Shown in pieces: positions 26,891 through 35,903 of a stretch of DNA of 64,000 nt (position 1 is the stretch's first letter; every line of letters begins with the position of its first letter). The DNA is from Halomonas sp. GFAJ-1 (GTDB taxonomy: Bacteria > Pseudomonadota > Gammaproteobacteria > Pseudomonadales > Halomonadaceae). The translations under genes and the position numbers were made by a program. Location: positions 3,224,001-3,288,000 of the forward strand of contig CP016490.1 of NCBI GenBank assembly GCA_002966495.1, in the 5' to 3' direction. The notes below the pieces were generated by a model that worked only from the letters and a program-made list of their open reading frames with translations, did no database searches and had not been told where the DNA came from.

Positions 26891-28444
26891 TTAATCCTTA
26901 AGGTCTTGACGAAGGTGACGTTTGAGGATTTTACCTGCCGTGCTTTTGGGCAGTGTGTCGGCAAACACCACGCGCTTAGGCACTTTATAGGGGGCTATTA
27001 AGCTTTTCGCATGGTGAATCAGCTCATCTTCGCTAACCTTTTGACCCTCTTTCACCACAACGACCGCGGTAATTGCCTCTATCCATTTCTCATCGGGTAG
27101 GCCAACCACCGCCACCTCAGATATAGCCGTATGCTTGAAAAGGGCTTCTTCCACTTCGCGGCTCGCTACCAGTACGCCGCCGGTATTGATAACGTCTTTA
27201 ATCCGATCAACCACATACAGGTAGCCTGCTTCGTCGAAATAGCCCACGTCGCCGGAGTGGAACCAATCGCTCTGAAAGGCCTCGGCGGTCATATCAGGCT
27301 TATCCCAGTAACCTGTCATTAACTGAGGCGAGCGGTGAACAATCTCCCCATGTTCGCCAGGCGCCACATCGTTCATATCTAAATCGACGATGCGAGTTTC
27401 CACGGTGAGGATAGGCCGCCCTGCTGAGGCTGGGCGTTCGGCATGCTCTTCTGGACGCAACACCGTGGCTAAAGGGGCAATCTCGCTCTGCCCATAGCAG
27501 TTATAAAGCCCTACCCCATGAAAGCGCTGCTGCATCTCTTCCAACACGGGCACCGGCATAATGGAGGCCCCGTAATACGCTTTTTTAAGGCTGGTTAAAT
27601 CAAACTGATCAAATGTCGCGTGACGCAGCAGGCTGATCCAGACGGTTGGCGGTGCAAAAAACGAGGCGATGTTATGCTCTGAAATCGCAGCGAGACAGCT
27701 CTCTGGAAGCGGTGCTTCAAGTAGATAAACGGGGGCACCCAGCAGCAGGGCGGGCATTAAAAAAACATGCATCTGCGCCGAATGGTAAAGCGGCAAAGCA
27801 GCCAACATCGCGTCGTCACTGTTTATATCCAGCTCAACCATGCAGGCCATGTATTCAGCCATTAATGCCTGATGACTCATCATCGCGGCTTTGGGTGCTG
27901 CGGTGGTTCCCGAGGTGTAAAGCAGTTGGGCTAAGCTACTTCCTTCTAGCGCCACATCGGGCTCATGGGATGCTTGAGAAGTTCGTGCACAGGTCAGCAC
28001 GTCAAAGTCTGTTGGGCCGCCTTCGTCAGCGGCGTACAGGGTTCCCGCTAGAGTTAAACCCAAACCTTGTGTCGCTTCAGCGACTTTATCGGCTAGCACA
28101 GTATCGCTGAGCAGCCCTTTCGCCCCCGACTGCTCCAGGATATAGCGCAGTTCTTCGCTGCTAAGCGCAAAGTTAATGGGGACATGCACAAGCCCGGCCT
28201 TGGTGGCGGCCAGCCAAGCAATCACGTAGGCGTCTGAGTTCTTGCCGTATACCGCCAACCGGTCCCCTGGCGAAAGCCCTGCCTCCAGCAGGCCATTGGC
28301 GACTTGGTTAGCAGCGTTATTGAGCGCTTGATAATTCCATGCCCGCTCACCAAAGGTAAGCGCTGGCCGCTGTGCGTACTTGCGAGCGCTGCGATTTAAC
28401 GCAGCGCCGATGGTATTGCGGTGGATTAAATGCGTGTTCGACAT
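26891..28444 (-). CDS. Acyl-CoA synthetase (AMP-binding)
   Basis: 517-residue adenylate-forming ligase with LLYTSGTTAAPKAAMMS (phosphate-binding loop), YNCYGQSEIAPLA, and a C-terminal KSTAGKILKRHLR lysine motif. It is distinct from the 550-residue ligase in the same cluster, and its substrate may be a different acid. An AAGGACT site precedes the ATG. It lies between the binding-protein gene and the acyl-CoA dehydrogenase gene, all reading minus. Confidence 0.88.
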   Translation of the reverse strand: MSNTHLIHRNTIGAALNRSARKYAQRPALTFGERAWNYQALNNAANQVANGLLEAGLSPGDRLAVYGKNSDAYVIAWLAATKAGLVHVPINFALSSEELRYILEQSGAKGLLSDTVLADKVAEATQGLGLTLAGTLYAADEGGPTDFDVLTCARTSQASHEPDVALEGSSLAQLLYTSGTTAAPKAAMMSHQALMAEYMACMVELDINSDDAMLAALPLYHSAQMHVFLMPALLLGAPVYLLEAPLPESCLAAISEHNIASFFAPPTVWISLLRHATFDQFDLTSLKKAYYGASIMPVPVLEEMQQRFHGVGLYNCYGQSEIAPLATVLRPEEHAERPASAGRPILTVETRIVDLDMNDVAPGEHGEIVHRSPQLMTGYWDKPDMTAEAFQSDWFHSGDVGYFDEAGYLYVVDRIKDVINTGGVLVASREVEEALFKHTAISEVAVVGLPDEKWIEAITAVVVVKEGQKVSEDELIHHAKSLIAPYKVPKRVVFADTLPKSTAGKILKRHLRQDLKD

Positions 28445-28483
28445 GCCAAGTCCTTATTAGTGTTGTGCTTGATTGGCAGGGCG

Positions 28484-29713
28484 TTAGCTATTAACGAGCG
28501 GGCAAACGCTTTCAGATAGCGGCCGAAACGCTTCTTCGGCGGGAATAGTGCGCACCACTCGGAAAAGGTCATTTTCGTCTGCAGACTCATCCGGCGATTT
28601 CACCTCAACTAGATACATGTCGTGCACCATCCGGCCATCTTCACGGATGTAGCCGTTGGTGGCGAAAATATCGTTAATCGGGGTGTCGGCCATCTGTTGG
28701 CGAACTGTTTGGGTATCGTCTGTACCCGTGGCTTCAATCGCTTCTAAATAATGAAGGGTACTAGAGTAGAGGCCCGCGTGAACCATCGTTGGCATACTGC
28801 CAGTACGCTCGCGGAAGCGCTCTGCCCAGGCACGCGTTTCTTCGTTTAAATCGTAGTACCAGGCTTTTGTGAACTGCAGCCCCTGGGCATTTTCCAGACC
28901 GATACTGCGTATGTCAGTGCTGAACAGCACCATGCCCGCTAAAATTTGGCCCGCTTGCGTAATACCAAACTCCCCAGCTGTTTGAACGGCATTAATGGTA
29001 TCGCCGCCGGCATTATTTAAGGCAATGACGTCAGCGCCAGACGCTTGGGCCTGAAGCATAAAAGAGGAGAAATCATTATTGGGGAATGGGTGTCGCGCGC
29101 GTCCTACTACGGTGCCACCATTTTCGGTAACCACACGCTCCACATCGGCCTCAAGGGCGTGGCCAAACGAGTAGTCGGCGCTTAACAGATACCAGTTCTT
29201 GTAGCCTTCATCGGTAATCGCTTTTGCCGTACCGTTGGACATAGCCCAGGTATCATAGACCCAGTGGATATGGTTAGGGGAGCAGTGCTCGTTAGTCACC
29301 CCAGAAGATACCGCGCCATTCACCAGGCCCAATTTATCCGCGTCTTCTAAAAGCCTAACAGCCGCCAATGTGACCGATGATGCCACTAAGCCTGTGACCA
29401 TATCGACATTGCGCTCATCAATCCATTCGCGCACAACGCTTGATCCTACATCCGGGCTATTACGATCATCGGCACTGAAAACCACAATGTTGGCGCCGTG
29501 CACGCTGCCACCCACATCTTCAATCGCCATCTCAATGGCATCTTGCCCTAGAGGGCCAATGGGATCTCGATAAACACCTGACATATCAGCTAGGTAGCCA
29601 ATTCGAATTTCATTATCCGAAATACCATTACTGGCAAAAGCGCTTGGGGCAACGCTAGCAGCAAGCAGGGCAGCCGATAGCGTAGACAGCGTGAAAGTTC
29701 GTGATAGTCGCAT
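28484..29713 (-). CDS. LivK-type ABC transporter substrate-binding protein (orphan)
   Basis: 409-residue periplasmic protein of the branched-chain amino acid binding (Peripla_BP_6) family. A signal peptide (LSTLSAALLAASVAPSAFA) is followed by IRIGYLADMSGVYRDPIGP, the typical first beta strand and ligand loop. No permease or ATPase genes are nearby. Being first in a run of acyl-CoA genes, it may bind an organic acid (aromatic or short-chain acids are known for this family) rather than an amino acid. The ligand is inference only. Confidence 0.87.
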   Translation of the reverse strand: MRLSRTFTLSTLSAALLAASVAPSAFASNGISDNEIRIGYLADMSGVYRDPIGPLGQDAIEMAIEDVGGSVHGANIVVFSADDRNSPDVGSSVVREWIDERNVDMVTGLVASSVTLAAVRLLEDADKLGLVNGAVSSGVTNEHCSPNHIHWVYDTWAMSNGTAKAITDEGYKNWYLLSADYSFGHALEADVERVVTENGGTVVGRARHPFPNNDFSSFMLQAQASGADVIALNNAGGDTINAVQTAGEFGITQAGQILAGMVLFSTDIRSIGLENAQGLQFTKAWYYDLNEETRAWAERFRERTGSMPTMVHAGLYSSTLHYLEAIEATGTDDTQTVRQQMADTPINDIFATNGYIREDGRMVHDMYLVEVKSPDESADENDLFRVVRTIPAEEAFRPLSESVCPLVNS

Positions 29714-29934
29714 AGTTATTAACCTGTCTATTGTTGTTATTGGGTAGGCCTTAATGGCGCTTTAGGCCGTGGCTCTTATTCATAGTAAGAGTAAAAATCG
29801 CTTATCTGTTTACCTATCAAGCCAGTTTTTTTGCAATTCGTGCCATTCGTAGCCGCAATCGACTGTCATGCTCCATTAGTCGATACCGCTTACCAGCGTT
29901 ACAATAGGGTTTTGCCGTTGAGTAGGAGCAAGGT

Positions 29935-30786
29935 GTGGGCACACCCTATACGGATGAATTTTTACCCGACGCGCTGCAATTTCGTCCCGATACGCCGCTG
30001 GTGGATATTGGCGCAAACCTGACCCACGAGAGCTTTCAGCGTGACCTTGGTGATGTCATTGCCAGAGCGAAAGCAGCCAATGTGACTGCGCTGATTGTTA
30101 CCGGCACGGATATCGAACATGCCGAACAAGCAGTTGCTATGGCGCAACAGTTTAAAGGCGTATACGCAACCGCAGGGGTTCACCCTCATGACGCCAAAGG
30201 CTGGAACAGCGATGTAGCGAACCAACTGAAAGCGCTTCACGGGCAGCCTGAAGTTGTCGCTGTTGGTGAGTGCGGGCTAGACTTTAACCGCAACTTTTCG
30301 ACACCTCAGGCGCAAGAGCGAGCCTTTGAAGCTCAGTTAGGTTTAGCCGTTGAAAGCGGTTTGCCACTTTTCTTGCATGAGCGCGATGCGGGCCAACGCA
30401 TGAAAGAGATGCTGCGCAGCTGGCGCGATGATATCAGCCAAGCAGTTATTCACTGCTTTACCGCTGACCGCGCAACGCTACATGGCTACCTTGACCTTGA
30501 CCTTCACATTGGTTTAACCGGCTGGATTTGCGACGAACGTCGAGGCCACTCCCTTCGCTCGCTGGTTAACGATATTCCCCTTGAGCGTTTGATGGTGGAA
30601 ACCGACTGCCCTTATCTGCTGCCCCGCAACCTTCCTGCAAAATTGAAAGGGCGCCGACACGAGCCAGCCCTGCTACCCTGGATTGTAAAAGAAATTGCCC
30701 TTTGGCATAACGTAAGCGAAACAGAGCTAGGCGAGGCAACCACCCGCACGGCTCAGCGTTTTTTCCGCATTGACGCAGCATCTTAA
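29935..30786 (+). CDS. TatD-family metal-dependent hydrolase/DNase
   Basis: 283-residue TIM-barrel hydrolase of the TatD family. Metal ligands can be seen in the early DIGANLTH, GVHPHDAKGW, VGECGLDFNR, LHERDAG, IHCFT and ETDCPYL segments. The start is GTG at 29935, preceded by AGGAG. TatD proteins are 3'-5' DNases linked to DNA repair. A small gene follows after 13 bases, so the two are probably one transcript. Confidence 0.92.
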   Translation: MGTPYTDEFLPDALQFRPDTPLVDIGANLTHESFQRDLGDVIARAKAANVTALIVTGTDIEHAEQAVAMAQQFKGVYATAGVHPHDAKGWNSDVANQLKALHGQPEVVAVGECGLDFNRNFSTPQAQERAFEAQLGLAVESGLPLFLHERDAGQRMKEMLRSWRDDISQAVIHCFTADRATLHGYLDLDLHIGLTGWICDERRGHSLRSLVNDIPLERLMVETDCPYLLPRNLPAKLKGRRHEPALLPWIVKEIALWHNVSETELGEATTRTAQRFFRIDAAS

Positions 30787-30799
30787 TAGGAGTGATAGC

Positions 30800-31279
30800 G
30801 TGGCTGATTATCCAGGATTTATTGCCATTGAGACGGGCGACGAAGATGGCTTGCCACTGGTTATTGCCTGGTCACTGCCCGATGGTCGTATCAAGCAAAC
30901 GCTGATTCAACCTGATGACAGCTGGATCACAGAAGATACCAATGTAATGGGCGCATATAGTATTGAAGAGCTTGAGAGCTTGGGTGTCAGCCCATTGGAT
31001 GTGATTCGTGAACTAGAAACCGACTACTTCTCGCAGACGTTGTATACCAGCGACAACGGTGACGATGAAGCAGCCATAGCCCGGCTATTTGATACATACG
31101 GCCTTGACCCCTTTGTCGAGCTTGCCCCCGCTAAAGTGCTTTATGACTCGATCAGTGCTAATGAGTGGCATCGGCTACGCAATGAAACATTTAATGATCT
31201 AGGCCTTGAGCCCATGCGACCAGAAGATGAAATAGCCGTCATGCTTTCCTTACATCAGCGGCTTACTGAGCAAGATTAA
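30800..31279 (+). CDS. Hypothetical acidic protein, possibly degenerate DnaQ/RNase-H-fold
   Basis: 159 residues from a GTG at 30800 with AGGAGTG upstream; an ATG ten codons earlier would overlap tatD. Strongly acidic. The layout FIAIETGDEDGLPLVIAWSL, then LIQPDDSWI, a helix ending LGVSPLDVI, and LYTSDNGDDEAAIARLF resembles DEDD 3'-5' exonucleases. The first acidic residue of the usual D-x-E is Ala (A9-I-E11), and the final H/D motif is not clear. It may be an inactive or altered relative. No named family is claimed. Its stop overlaps the convergent epmC stop. Confidence 0.72.
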   Translation: MADYPGFIAIETGDEDGLPLVIAWSLPDGRIKQTLIQPDDSWITEDTNVMGAYSIEELESLGVSPLDVIRELETDYFSQTLYTSDNGDDEAAIARLFDTYGLDPFVELAPAKVLYDSISANEWHRLRNETFNDLGLEPMRPEDEIAVMLSLHQRLTEQD

Positions 31280-31860
31280 ACCGGGCAGGCCGCGTTAGTA
31301 CTTAATGCTTTTCGCCCCTGCTCAACAGCCATGCTGAGCGTGTCTGAACATTGATAGTAGCGCGTCAACGCAACATAAAAGGCGTTGGCGCGGGTGGGAA
31401 GCCCCTCGTCCTGATAGCGCCGAGCCCGAGCAGCTACCTTATGTGAAAACTGCTCACGGTCCACGGCTACCTCCCCCCCGAGATTATCGACGCTGACATG
31501 AAACGTGCGGCCGCAGGCATGGGTAAACAGCCGCTCAAGCGCTTGGGGCGCAATTTCGGCTTGCTCGAATGCCTGCTGCTGCTCGGCATTTCGCCCATCA
31601 GGTAAATACCAGTAGCCGTAATCTTCCAATTGCCGCCGCCGATTGCCTGCAATACACCAATGGCTTATTTCATGCAGAGCACTGGCAAAATAGCCGCGGG
31701 CAAAAATAACCTGGTGGAATGGCGTATCAGGCGTTGCTGGCAGGTAAAGCGGCTCGTCACCGCCTTTTACAAGCCGTGTCATATAGCTCTCTGCAAAAAC
31801 GCCATCAAATAGCGCCACTATATCGTTCAGCGTCCAACGCCCTTCGTTATGAGTTGTCAT
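31276..31860 (-). CDS. epmC: EpmC, elongation factor P hydroxylase (YfcM)
   Basis: 194-residue EpmC/YfcM protein, which hydroxylates the beta-lysylated Lys of EF-P in gammaproteobacteria. The metal site is the H63-E-x-x-H67 motif in ALHEISHWCIAG, followed by the diagnostic DYGYWYLPDGR. Length and motif agree with the family. EpmA and EpmB are not in the window. It overlaps the 3' end of the preceding gene by four bases, tail to tail. Confidence 0.93.
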   Translation of the reverse strand: MTTHNEGRWTLNDIVALFDGVFAESYMTRLVKGGDEPLYLPATPDTPFHQVIFARGYFASALHEISHWCIAGNRRRQLEDYGYWYLPDGRNAEQQQAFEQAEIAPQALERLFTHACGRTFHVSVDNLGGEVAVDREQFSHKVAARARRYQDEGLPTRANAFYVALTRYYQCSDTLSMAVEQGRKALSTNAACPV

Positions 31861-32013
31861 GGTGTCACTTTAGCTATCGATTTTGAGCAGTATATCCCAG
31901 CGTAACCCGCACACTAAAGTAGTGTGCTGACCCAAGTGAAGACGGAAAAGATTAGCAACTCCTGCTAATCTATCGGCTTTTCCTGGGCCACTTAACTTAC
32001 TAGGAGCCTGACC

Positions 32014-33432
32014 TTGGGCGGCTTTGCTAAACAGATCAAATCAACCTATTGGCCAGAAACCCGCATGCTGGTAGCGCTAGCGCTACCCATTTGCGGCGCC
32101 CAGCTAGCCCAAGCGGGCATGAGCGTGGTCGATGTGATGATGACTGGGCGTTACAACGCCACTTCCCTGGCGGCAGTATCAGTAGGTTCAAGCCTATGGA
32201 TGCCACTCATGCTATTTATGACCGGCACGCTGATGGGGCTAACACCGATTGTGGCGCATCTTTTAGGTGGCCAGCGCAATGACGACATTCGCCCTGCCGT
32301 GCATCAAGCGCTCTGGGTGGCGCTCGTATTAGGCATCATTGCCGCTCTGTTACTCTGGTTTTCGGTAATGCCCATTTTCGAAGCGATGGATGTACCTAGC
32401 GCAGTGGCTAGAGAATCCGCTGCGTATCTTTCTGCGGTGGCCTTTGGCATGCCTGGCATTGCGCTCTTCCAAGCACTTAGGGCCTTCTCAGACGGCATGA
32501 ACCATACCCGGCCAGCCCTATGGATCAGCTTGGTAGGGCTTACGGTTAATATTCCCAGTAACTACGTATTGATCTATGGCGGCGATGGCCTAACAAATCT
32601 CTTAGGTGATTGGCTTCCTAGCACCGTTCAGCAATTACCAGCCCTCGGCGCTTTTGGCTGTGGCATCGCCACAGCCCTTTCGATGTGGACAATGGCGCTC
32701 GCGATGGCCTATTACACGCGCCGTGGCCGCACCTACCGCAGTGTCTCATTATGGAAGCAGTTAACGCCGCCTAACCTGGCAGGTATTCGTGAGCTGGTCG
32801 TTGTGGGCGTGCCCATTGGGGTCGCTATTTTTGTCGAAGTAACGCTTTTCACTCTTATCGCGCTCTTCATTGCCAGTTTTGGCGAAGTCACCGTGGGAGC
32901 CCACCAAATCGCCCTGAGCTATACCACCATTCTCTTTATGCTCCCGATGTCACTCAGCATGGCTCTCACAGTTCGCGTAGGTAATACACTTGGTCGGCAG
33001 CGCTTAGCACTAGCCCGTAAAGTCGCCTGGAACGGCATCGTAATCAGCGTAATCGTAGCGATTATCAACAGCTCCCTGATATGGATTACGGCGGAACCGG
33101 TAATTTCACTCTACACCTCAAATCCTGACGTTAAGGCACTGGCCCTTACCATCATCGCACTAGCGGTCATTTTCCAACTGTCAGATTCACTACAGGTTAA
33201 CTTAGCAGGCGCGCTTAGGGGCTATAAAGATACTCGGATCGTGATGATTATTACGGTACTTTCCTACTGGATTGTCGGCCTAGGGGGCGGCCACTGGCTT
33301 GGAACTCACGGTATGGGGGGAGTGTCTGAACCACTGGGTGTACATGGTTACTGGATAGGCTTAATCGCAGGGCTCAGCACTGCCGCTGTTTTACTTGGGT
33401 GGCGATTAAAGTGGATCAGCCAAAAGGAGTAA
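32014..33432 (+). CDS. MATE-family multidrug efflux pump (NorM-like)
   Basis: 472-residue inner-membrane transporter with about 12 hydrophobic segments and two MATE halves (LPICGAQLAQAGMSVVDVMMTGRY at the start of the first, GVPIGVAIFVEVTLFTLIALF at the start of the second). Such pumps export cationic drugs with Na+ or H+; NorM types usually use Na+, which suits a halophile. The TTG at 32014 is chosen because AGGAG lies eight bases upstream; the next ATG is 17 codons in. Five bases separate it from the next gene, so they form an operon. Confidence 0.9.
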   Translation: MGGFAKQIKSTYWPETRMLVALALPICGAQLAQAGMSVVDVMMTGRYNATSLAAVSVGSSLWMPLMLFMTGTLMGLTPIVAHLLGGQRNDDIRPAVHQALWVALVLGIIAALLLWFSVMPIFEAMDVPSAVARESAAYLSAVAFGMPGIALFQALRAFSDGMNHTRPALWISLVGLTVNIPSNYVLIYGGDGLTNLLGDWLPSTVQQLPALGAFGCGIATALSMWTMALAMAYYTRRGRTYRSVSLWKQLTPPNLAGIRELVVVGVPIGVAIFVEVTLFTLIALFIASFGEVTVGAHQIALSYTTILFMLPMSLSMALTVRVGNTLGRQRLALARKVAWNGIVISVIVAIINSSLIWITAEPVISLYTSNPDVKALALTIIALAVIFQLSDSLQVNLAGALRGYKDTRIVMIITVLSYWIVGLGGGHWLGTHGMGGVSEPLGVHGYWIGLIAGLSTAAVLLGWRLKWISQKE

Positions 33433-33437
33433 CCCCT

Positions 33438-34436
33438 ATGACGCCCTTTGGTGCTAAAAACTTTCTAGCCGCACTATCGGTAACCTCCCTGCTAGCAGGG
33501 TGCGGCAACAATGATGCCGAGCAACCCTGGGTTGCTTACCATGAGAAGTTGGCCACTGATCTCAACATTTCATCTATTGAGCGCTCCTCTCCACGTAACA
33601 TTGGTGCCTTTCCTGATCGCCAAAATAGGCAAATCGATGTGCCTGAAATGCGTGAAAGCATGCTTAATATCTATGCCCTAAGGGAGTGTCAAATCACCTC
33701 GCTCGTTGCCGCACGCAATAATCAATTAGGACGAGTTGCGCCCCCAAGCCAGCAGTGGCTTTACGAACGTACCCTCTGGCAGCGCCTTAGCGGTTGCTGG
33801 AAAACTGAGGCAGTTAGTGAGTTAAGCGATGAAAACCGAGCACGCCTGGAAACGCTCACTTTACAGAAAACCGCTCAGCTACCTGCGGTGAGCTGGAATG
33901 CCATCTTCGAATCCTCCGAATGGGAAAAGAGCTTTTCAAGAGCCAGCCACCCCTTAAGTTCAGGAGGTGTAGCAGACCTTTCTCAATACCTAGCTTCCAT
34001 TGAGTACTTGCACCAAATGGTAGTGAATCAGTTTAGTCTTGAGTGGCAACAGGACTCCTCCACCCTCGAACACCACCTTAAAACACTTCAAGAACGCCCC
34101 TTAACGGGAGAGCTATTACGTACACTGCTTCTCGCTGAGCAGCGTTTGAGTGAGGCTAATATCGTGCTTTCAGAACAAGCGCTATCTACTGATACCTGTT
34201 TAAGCTCCTGGGAGGCCACTTGGCTTACCACCCTTGAGCAACAGGCTGAGCAGTGGCTTATAGCTGTCAATCAACTGATTGATACTCATGACGTCTCCCC
34301 ACCTGAGGCCGTTGTGGAGTATCAAAATACGTGGCTTTCATTGAGCAACCCCAGCGCACCCTGGCAGCAATTTCAAACCGCAAAAACTACCCATAATCAG
34401 CTCAGAAGCCGCTTTCCAGTATGCAGTATCACGTAA
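33438..34436 (+). CDS. DUF3080 family lipoprotein
   Basis: 332-residue predicted lipoprotein of DUF3080. The ATG at 33438 has AAAAGGAG upstream and gives a signal sequence ending in the lipobox LLAGC (lipidation at C22). The mature part is helical and contains the family stretch NIGAFPDRQNRQIDVPEMRESMLNIYALRECQI near the start. Function is unknown. It is cotranscribed with the MATE pump. Confidence 0.85.
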   Translation: MTPFGAKNFLAALSVTSLLAGCGNNDAEQPWVAYHEKLATDLNISSIERSSPRNIGAFPDRQNRQIDVPEMRESMLNIYALRECQITSLVAARNNQLGRVAPPSQQWLYERTLWQRLSGCWKTEAVSELSDENRARLETLTLQKTAQLPAVSWNAIFESSEWEKSFSRASHPLSSGGVADLSQYLASIEYLHQMVVNQFSLEWQQDSSTLEHHLKTLQERPLTGELLRTLLLAEQRLSEANIVLSEQALSTDTCLSSWEATWLTTLEQQAEQWLIAVNQLIDTHDVSPPEAVVEYQNTWLSLSNPSAPWQQFQTAKTTHNQLRSRFPVCSIT

Positions 34437-34544
34437 AAAACACGCTACCCTCTTAACCTTATGGTAAACCTGTGCTATTGGTGAACTACGTGGTGAGCAA
34501 AAAACTCACCAATGTCGAGACCACGCAGCACAAGGAGGGACACC

Positions 34545-35249
34545 ATGGGCGCATCCCAGTCACCCCACTCTGCCCAGGTCATCGACCTGGATACCGTGCG
34601 TCAGCATCATCAGGCGCAAAAATGTTTGATTCGTCTAGCACCTGAGCTAGATGGGTTAGAGATGGTTTACCAGCTCGCTGCGAGTCCCGACACCTACTAT
34701 GGCCTGCCGATATTGGCATGGGGCCTCCGCAAAGACGGTAGCGTGGTTGGACTAGTGCCCTGGATGGAATCACTGGCGGCTTGCCACGATTTAGACAGCC
34801 ATGAAAGTGGCCTATTTATCGGTTATCGTGATCCCGAAACCGAAGAGATATTCGAACTCCCTCCCGACCATAAATATGACGAACTAACGGCGGCGGCAAG
34901 CTATTTTGAATACGAAGCTTCAGAAGAGGTTTCACTTATTCAGCAACTCCCTGACACCTTAGGCACCCATGCTTTATGCATGAACCACTCTAATGCCCCT
35001 TGGCACATGAAAGCCGTTTACGGATGGCGCCTCTACAGCGATGGCAGCGTAGAAGCTTTACTGGCCGATGAGCAGAAGGCCACCATGACGCCAATCTTAC
35101 TTGGCGATAGGTGCCTGTATGAAGCGCATTTGCGCCATCAAAAGGTGTACTTCTTTCAGCGGCATATCGCCAACCAAATTATGGAAGAGGATCCCGCCAC
35201 ACTAGATGCATTAGCCATGATGGTTGTTCCTCACGGGGAAGCCGATTAA
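34545..35249 (+). CDS. Hypothetical protein, 234 aa
   Basis: I do not recognise a named family. The start at 34545 is set by a strong AAGGAGG eight bases upstream. The protein is acidic and soluble, with two similar stretches: ILAWGLRKDGSVVGLVPWME (about residues 55-75) and VYGWRLYSDGSVEALLADE (about 150-170). Both share the W-x-L-x-x-D-G-S-V pattern, which suggests an internal duplication. It is a single gene between the DUF3080 operon and tusA. Confidence 0.72.
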   Translation: MGASQSPHSAQVIDLDTVRQHHQAQKCLIRLAPELDGLEMVYQLAASPDTYYGLPILAWGLRKDGSVVGLVPWMESLAACHDLDSHESGLFIGYRDPETEEIFELPPDHKYDELTAAASYFEYEASEEVSLIQQLPDTLGTHALCMNHSNAPWHMKAVYGWRLYSDGSVEALLADEQKATMTPILLGDRCLYEAHLRHQKVYFFQRHIANQIMEEDPATLDALAMMVVPHGEAD

Positions 35250-35311
35250 ATCAACGGCTTGGCGAGGCTATCCACCATTAGTCGGCACTGGCCTCGCTAA
35301 ACTCCACAGAC

Positions 35312-35563
35312 TTAAGCTAAACGGATAAAGTAGAAATAGTGGCCAGTTTCCTCGCGCTGCGATAACAGCTCGTGCCCTAGAAACTGACAAAATTTAGGGA
35401 CATCTCGAGTTGTAGCGGGGTCGGTTGCTATCACTTTAAGCACTTGTCCTGACGCCATGTCGCGCACTTGGTTATGCATCAGCATAATAGGCTCAGGGCA
35501 GTAAAGCCCGGTGGTATCCAGCGATGTGTCAAACGCTTGCGTGTCGTCGGTATTAACAGTCAT
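35312..35563 (-). CDS. tusA: TusA-family sulfur carrier protein
   Basis: 83-residue sulfurtransferase carrier. The sulfur-binding cysteine is C22 in DTTGLYCPEPIMLMHNQV, the diagnostic CPxP motif. E. coli TusA passes persulfide sulfur from IscS towards tRNA thiolation. Here the N-terminus carries about ten extra acidic and polar residues. It is divergent from the small monooxygenase-like gene. Confidence 0.92.
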   Translation of the reverse strand: MTVNTDDTQAFDTSLDTTGLYCPEPIMLMHNQVRDMASGQVLKVIATDPATTRDVPKFCQFLGHELLSQREETGHYFYFIRLA

Positions 35564-35590
35564 TTATATTCTCGGTTAGGAATCCACAGT

Positions 35591-35878
35591 ATGATAAAAG
35601 TAATCATTGAAAGGCGTATTATGCCCGGCCTGGAAGAAGAATTTGAGCAAGCTGCACGCGAAGCCATGCGCGTTTCCCTTGGGGTAAGAGGGTTTGTCGG
35701 TGGAGAAACACTGGTAGAGCTTGGCCATACTGATCGGCGCCTAATGATTACCAAATGGCGTGATCTACGCGCTTGGAAAGAGTGGCATGCAAGCGAAGCC
35801 CGCGCAGACGCCATGCAGCGTATTTTACCGCTATTAACCGAAGATGAAACCATTCGGGTATACGAGCCGGGCTACTAA
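35591..35878 (+). CDS. ABM-domain (antibiotic biosynthesis monooxygenase-like) protein
   Basis: 95-residue ferredoxin-like ABM domain protein: MIKVIIERRIMPGLEEEFEQ, a central VRGFVGGETL and WRDLRAWKEWHAS segments are typical. Members include heme-degrading and quinol monooxygenases, and many small ones have no known substrate. The ATG at 35591 is the first that fits the domain; longer in-frame versions run through the divergent promoter region. It is a single gene. Confidence 0.85.
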   Translation: MIKVIIERRIMPGLEEEFEQAAREAMRVSLGVRGFVGGETLVELGHTDRRLMITKWRDLRAWKEWHASEARADAMQRILPLLTEDETIRVYEPGY

Positions 35879-35903
35879 AGTCCTCGGCTCGCTTGACCAG
35901 TCA

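Noticed and set aside
35262..35297. Terminator between the hypothetical gene at 34545 and tusA
   Set aside because: A 7-bp GCGAGGC/GCCTCGC stem with a 22-base loop and no T-run is too weak to claim.
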